From Paenibacillus lignilyticus (GTDB taxonomy: Bacteria > Bacillota > Bacilli > Paenibacillales > Paenibacillaceae): DNA of 64,000 nt. Position numbers and translations under genes: made by a program. The notes under the pieces were generated by a model. The model was not told where the DNA came from, searched no databases, and worked only from the letters and a program-made list of their open reading frames with translations. Location: positions 806,001 through 870,000 of the forward strand of contig NZ_JAGKSP010000002.1 in assembly GCF_017942085.1 (NCBI RefSeq), written 5' to 3'. Shown here piece by piece: positions 60,939 through 64,000 of the stretch (the first letter of the stretch is position 1; each line of letters begins with the position of its first letter).

Positions 60939-62378
60939 TCATCGGCAATGCCCTTGAATAAGTACTCCCTCTTGAGGCAGCCAGTCCCAATACAAATTCG
61001 CGGAAAAATCGAGTTCGACCCGCTCCTCTTCAAACCGGCAAACCAGCCGATATCGGAACGAAATCTCCACGCAAGCCAAATTGATCTCCAGCGTTGCATC
61101 CTCCCTCCATCTGAAACTGCCCGCGACCTTCATAGCCTTGTCCTGTTCCGAGCCTGACAAATCGTTCATGACCCAGAAGCCACGCCCTAATCGGATGGAT
61201 TGGTCCAAGGCGTTTTTCCGAATGGCCAGTGCGGCCTCTCCATTATCGAACAGCAGAGAGATCCTTTCGATATGCTCACGGTTGGACTCCAACGCATAGA
61301 ACCTGTCTTGGATCAGCCGCTCGACCTTGGAATGGGTTTCCTCGAGTCGCACATCAATTCGAAGGTCCTTTAATCGATCGCCCAGTTCCTGATAAGCGGT
61401 TTCGTCCGGATCCAATATCCCCTCTGAAATCCCCGGCAGCAGCGTCTCCCACACGGAGCTGACCAGTTCGTGCTTGTATTCGGTCCCGGAGAAAACGGCA
61501 AGCACGACATCTTGTTCAGGCATGACAAGGCTAAATTGCCCGAATGCACCGTCCGCCCGATACGAGTTATGCCTGCATCGCCAAAATTGATAGCCGTACC
61601 CATGCGTCCAATCGTTATCCCCGTCGTCACCATTGGATACGTGATAGGCCGTGGCTTCGTCAATCCAGCTCGCGGGCAGCAGCTGCTTGCCATTCCATTC
61701 CCCGCGCTGCAAGTAAAGCTGCCCAAACTTTGCGATATCCTCGTTCGTTAGGGTGAAATTCATCCCGCCGTAAGCGATTCCGCGCGGACACACATCCCAT
61801 GTCACCTTCGACAAATCGAGGGGAACGAATAAACGCTGCTCAAGAAAATCATCAATGGACTGACCGGTGACCCGGTTTATGATCGCGCACAGCATATAAG
61901 TAGCACAGGTATTATAAGCAAAGTACGTGCCGGGTACATGTTCAATAGGCGTTTCAAGGAAATATCGCACCCAGTTGCCGTCAGCGCATGCCCAGAAATC
62001 CACTCCGCTGGCATGTCCGGTCGCCATCATAAGCAGATGGCGGATGTTCAACACGTACAAGTTCTCGGATACGGTCTCCGGCAGCTCTTCGGGAAAGAGG
62101 TCGACAATGCGATCGTCCAAGGAGAGCAACCCTTCCGCTTCAGCGAAGCCGATTGCCGTGGAGACGAAGCTTTTGCTCATTGAATACAAAGCATGCGGAA
62201 TATCACTTCGATACGGCGCCCACCAGCCTTCAGCAATTACATGCCCGTGACGAAGCAGCATGAAGCCGTGAACCTCCCAGTTGTTCTCACCGATAACATC
62301 TAAGAACCTCATAATTGCCTTAGAAGAAACACCTTGCTCCTCCGGTTTCGATCTTGGCAGCTGAACTCTGTTTTCCAT
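60939..62378 (-). CDS. class C beta-lactamase-fold serine hydrolase
   Basis: A 479-residue serine hydrolase of the beta-lactamase/penicillin-binding fold. The SxxK motif is SMSK near residue 70 and the YxN motif lies in AYNTCATYML near 155. A C-terminal beta-rich domain of about 130 residues follows the catalytic fold. No signal peptide is seen, so it is probably cytoplasmic, which fits esterase or D-aminopeptidase-type members and not a secreted beta-lactamase. It is monocistronic; the spacer upstream carries the third repeat array. Confidence 0.85.
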   Translation of the reverse strand: MENRVQLPRSKPEEQGVSSKAIMRFLDVIGENNWEVHGFMLLRHGHVIAEGWWAPYRSDIPHALYSMSKSFVSTAIGFAEAEGLLSLDDRIVDLFPEELPETVSENLYVLNIRHLLMMATGHASGVDFWACADGNWVRYFLETPIEHVPGTYFAYNTCATYMLCAIINRVTGQSIDDFLEQRLFVPLDLSKVTWDVCPRGIAYGGMNFTLTNEDIAKFGQLYLQRGEWNGKQLLPASWIDEATAYHVSNGDDGDNDWTHGYGYQFWRCRHNSYRADGAFGQFSLVMPEQDVVLAVFSGTEYKHELVSSVWETLLPGISEGILDPDETAYQELGDRLKDLRIDVRLEETHSKVERLIQDRFYALESNREHIERISLLFDNGEAALAIRKNALDQSIRLGRGFWVMNDLSGSEQDKAMKVAGSFRWREDATLEINLACVEISFRYRLVCRFEEERVELDFSANLYWDWLPQEGVLIQGHCR

Positions 62379-62607
62379 TTAATTAGCCCCCTCTCGTTGC
62401 GCTTGAGCCGTCCATCCCCGTTTCCCATGGCAATTCCCAGACCGGCCAGCTCTAACATATCCAGTTCATTCCTCCGTCGCCGAACGCGATGGACGCGATG
62501 GCATTAAGCACTGAAAGCATCTAAGCGTGAAGCCCCCCTCAAGATGAGATTTCCCAGTATGTAAGACCCGCTTGACCCCGTTGTAATGTTGATTTTGGAT
62601 GAAAGCG

Positions 62608-62795
62608 TCCTGACGGTCAAGAATGTCCGTTAGAAGCCAGAAAATCCAAAACAAGAACTCTAACTGTCAAGAATGTCCGTTAGAACCGAAAACCTGCTCA
62701 AAACACTGATAAATCAGCTGTAATGGACAATAGTGACCGTTACAGTCAGACTAATAGCGATAAAAACCTGTGTCGGTCAAAAATGACCATTACAG
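62608..62795. repeat. four-hairpin array (GTCCGTTA family)
   Basis: Four 28-base imperfect inverted repeats start at 62608, 62658, 62718 and 62768, of the form (12-base arm) GGTCA-n4-TGACC (12-base arm), for example CTGTAATGGACA with TGACCGTTACAG. Spacing is 50, 60, 50, with spacers of 22, 32 and 22 bases. It lies in the 930-base region upstream of the serine hydrolase gene. Confidence 0.8.
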
Positions 62796-62921
62796 GCTTG
62801 CCTCACCTAAATTGTAATGCTCCATTACTTTCTTCATGCGGTTGACTTGGAAACCATTGATTCTTCCAGCACATTCATCACATAACCGTGAAAACTTACA
62901 ACGCACAGCCTTTTATGCCTC

Positions 62922-63160
62922 CTACCTTGCCTCTCGCATTGCACCTAATACAAGATTGTATCCATGGGGATCAAGGATGTGCGCATTCTCAAAATCCCAG
63001 CCGCCGTGCGACCCTATGAACGGTCCGACTGCGATATGGCCGCCATTCGCGCGAACTTCTTCAATAAATTGATCCAGCTCATCCCAACCAATATGCAGGA
63101 ACGTATCCCAGCCATGTTCCGGACCTTCCCATTCGGTTGGATAATCAGGACCTTCATCGC
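62922..63160 (-). pseudogene. C-terminal half of a VOC (glyoxalase/PhnB-like) protein
   Basis: One frame reads PDYPTEWEGPEHGWDTF, then HIGWDELDQFIEEVRANGG and FENAHILDPHGYNLVLG before a TAG at 62922-62924. This is the second beta-alpha-beta-beta-beta half of a VOC-fold protein, about 75 residues, where about 130 are expected. No in-frame start with a ribosome site precedes it, and the upstream half is not found in the other minus frames. It is most likely a truncated gene. Confidence 0.6.
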
Positions 63161-63259
63161 TTGCATCCTCCTTTAGAAATTCATCACCCCTGATACGCTG
63201 TAATATACTGGAAAGTTGCGGTGTTCACTTCAATGGCAAGCCTCCGCTTTATAAACACG

Positions 63260-63296
63260 AAAAAGACAGCCGATCGAAATCTCGAATCAGCTGTCT
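63260..63296 (-). terminator. rho-independent terminator
   Basis: GACAGC plus inner GAT-CGA pairs with TCG-ATC and GCTGTC on the minus strand, followed by T5. It ends the 57-residue gene that stops at 63308. Confidence 0.8.
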
Positions 63297-63307
63297 CTTT
63301 ATCCTTT

Positions 63308-63481
63308 TTACAAATTTATGGTTGTATGTGGCGGCGAATGTACGGCAAGCCCGAGCGAAGCGTTATTCTTCGTTGCCACGCAGACGGCGCGGCCATTCGC
63401 GAAAATTCTTCTCCAATTATTATCAAAGTAATAGACCTCGTCTTTCAAGTCCGACAAGGTATACCGCCGGGTTAAAGCCAA
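63308..63481 (-). CDS. small hypothetical protein, 57 residues
   Basis: A short basic protein with no membrane segment. I chose the TTG at 63481 because GGGAGG lies eight bases before it; the longer frame to 63550 has no site. It follows the membrane protein gene by 59 bases and has a strong terminator, which supports expression. Family not recognised. Confidence 0.5.
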   Translation of the reverse strand: MALTRRYTLSDLKDEVYYFDNNWRRIFANGRAVCVATKNNASLGLAVHSPPHTTINL

Positions 63482-63540
63482 GTGTACCACCTCCCTAACG
63501 TAAGTTATGTAGAGGTAGCTGATCATTCTTGGACCTCGGC

Positions 63541-64000
63541 TTATATCCACCGCAAAAATCGCTTATGGACCAACAACACATCGTTCTGCGCTGCCCACTT
63601 GCCTAAATCCGAGATGCCTTGATCTTCATCCTTAGCGAACCTAAAACACATATGAAGGGGGACGATGTTTTTGCCGTGCGGCTTGATTCCAATCGTAGGC
63701 CTGAAATACCCCATAATAAGGATAACCTTAATATTCTTCGCATGAATGGTACGGCCGTTCAATGCAAGCTGCTCACTTTGAAAATAGAGCTCGGTTGGTT
63801 TCTTTAATGTACGAACCAAGGTTGTCAGCACAATAACTACGCACAGGAGCAGATATGCAGCCGTAATCGCTATCGTAGTTACGTTCTCTTGGTCATGCAA
63901 TGAGTCGATCAAATGGTAAAGTGATAGGGTAATCATCATCGTCATGGAAAATAGGATTCTGTTTCCAGAAGGATTTTTAACAGTATGCTGTGTGAGTTCC
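63541..64000 (-). CDS. membrane protein with PH-like C-terminal domain, partial
   Basis: The frame is open to the window end, so the true N terminus probably lies outside; an ATG at 63945 is the first internal start, with no clear ribosome site. Visible are one hydrophobic segment (from AITAAYLLLCVVIVL) and a C-terminal domain of about 85 residues with the alternating pattern of a bacterial PH-like (bPH) domain (ELYFQSEQLALNG.. IKVILIMG). Function unknown. It is followed 59 bases later by the 57-residue gene. Confidence 0.5.
   Translation of the reverse strand, partial: ELTQHTVKNPSGNRILFSMTMMITLSLYHLIDSLHDQENVTTIAITAAYLLLCVVIVLTTLVRTLKKPTELYFQSEQLALNGRTIHAKNIKVILIMGYFRPTIGIKPHGKNIVPLHMCFRFAKDEDQGISDLGKWAAQNDVLLVHKRFLRWI

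Noticed and set aside
60608..61099. N-terminal extension of the EcsC-like protein
   Set aside because: It overlaps the serine hydrolase stop, has no family pattern, and a good ribosome site supports the start at 60607.

Overview
The window looks like chromosomal DNA of a Gram-positive soil or plant-associated bacterium of the Paenibacillaceae (Paenibacillus/Cohnella type). This is an inference from gene content: AraC-type response regulators paired with HisKA_7TM/LytS-like sensor kinases, LplB/YtcP-type sugar permeases without a local ATPase, a DUF5696-like protein, copper-amine-oxidase N-domains fused to NlpC/P60, CcpA-type cre boxes and AGGAGG ribosome sites. No tRNA, rRNA, CRISPR array, transposase or phage gene was seen.

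Layout. 1-14.9 kb is a housekeeping/accessory mix, mostly on the minus strand: a histidine phosphatase, an operon of two aminoglycoside-phosphotransferase-fold kinases plus a tail-anchored small protein, a secreted cell-wall hydrolase, a BadF-type sugar kinase, a phytanoyl-CoA-dioxygenase (PhyH) protein, GNAT, a third APH kinase, NUDIX, a KinB-like histidine kinase, RDD, YdeI-like, isochorismatase-like, and a divergent ArsR/CadC repressor with a Cd/Zn P-type ATPase. 15-30 kb is a first glycan region: a secreted GH16 enzyme under a perfect cre box, GH35 beta-galactosidase translationally coupled to PhyH, a three-gene ABC importer, its two-component system, then a cluster of gene remnants (GH16, ricin-lectin, PhyH) and an SDR gene. 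30-33 kb holds an O-methyltransferase, a LysR regulator, a split zinc-ribbon gene and two arrays of short repeats.

33-59.4 kb is a large polysaccharide-utilisation locus, all on the minus strand. Reading in the direction of transcription: response regulator, sensor kinase and a membrane-anchored solute-binding protein (a probable sensing triad), a terminator, then an 11-gene, 14.4-kb operon (lipoprotein binding protein, a 991-residue carbohydrate-module/binding-protein fusion, two pairs of permeases, an NHL-repeat protein, a Yip1-like membrane protein, a DUF5696-like protein, a Gfo/Idh/MocA oxidoreductase and a xylose-isomerase-like protein), followed by a separate heparinase II/III-like gene and a 1402-residue secreted beta-helix/PKD/Fn3/PA14 protein. 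Together they suggest sensing, extracellular cleavage, import and oxidation/isomerisation of a uronate-rich or otherwise unusual polysaccharide. No ATP-binding subunit is present, so a shared MsmX-type ATPase elsewhere is inferred.

59.4-64 kb holds an EcsC-like gene, a class-C beta-lactamase-fold serine hydrolase, a third short-repeat array, a truncated glyoxalase-fold gene and two small genes at the window edge.

The least expected signal is non-coding: three intergenic arrays (30.9, 32.2 and 62.6 kb) with different sequences but the same spacing rule, elements placed alternately about 50 and about 60 bases apart. The largest is four tandem copies of a 113-base unit with two 29-base hairpins each, several carrying compensatory base changes.
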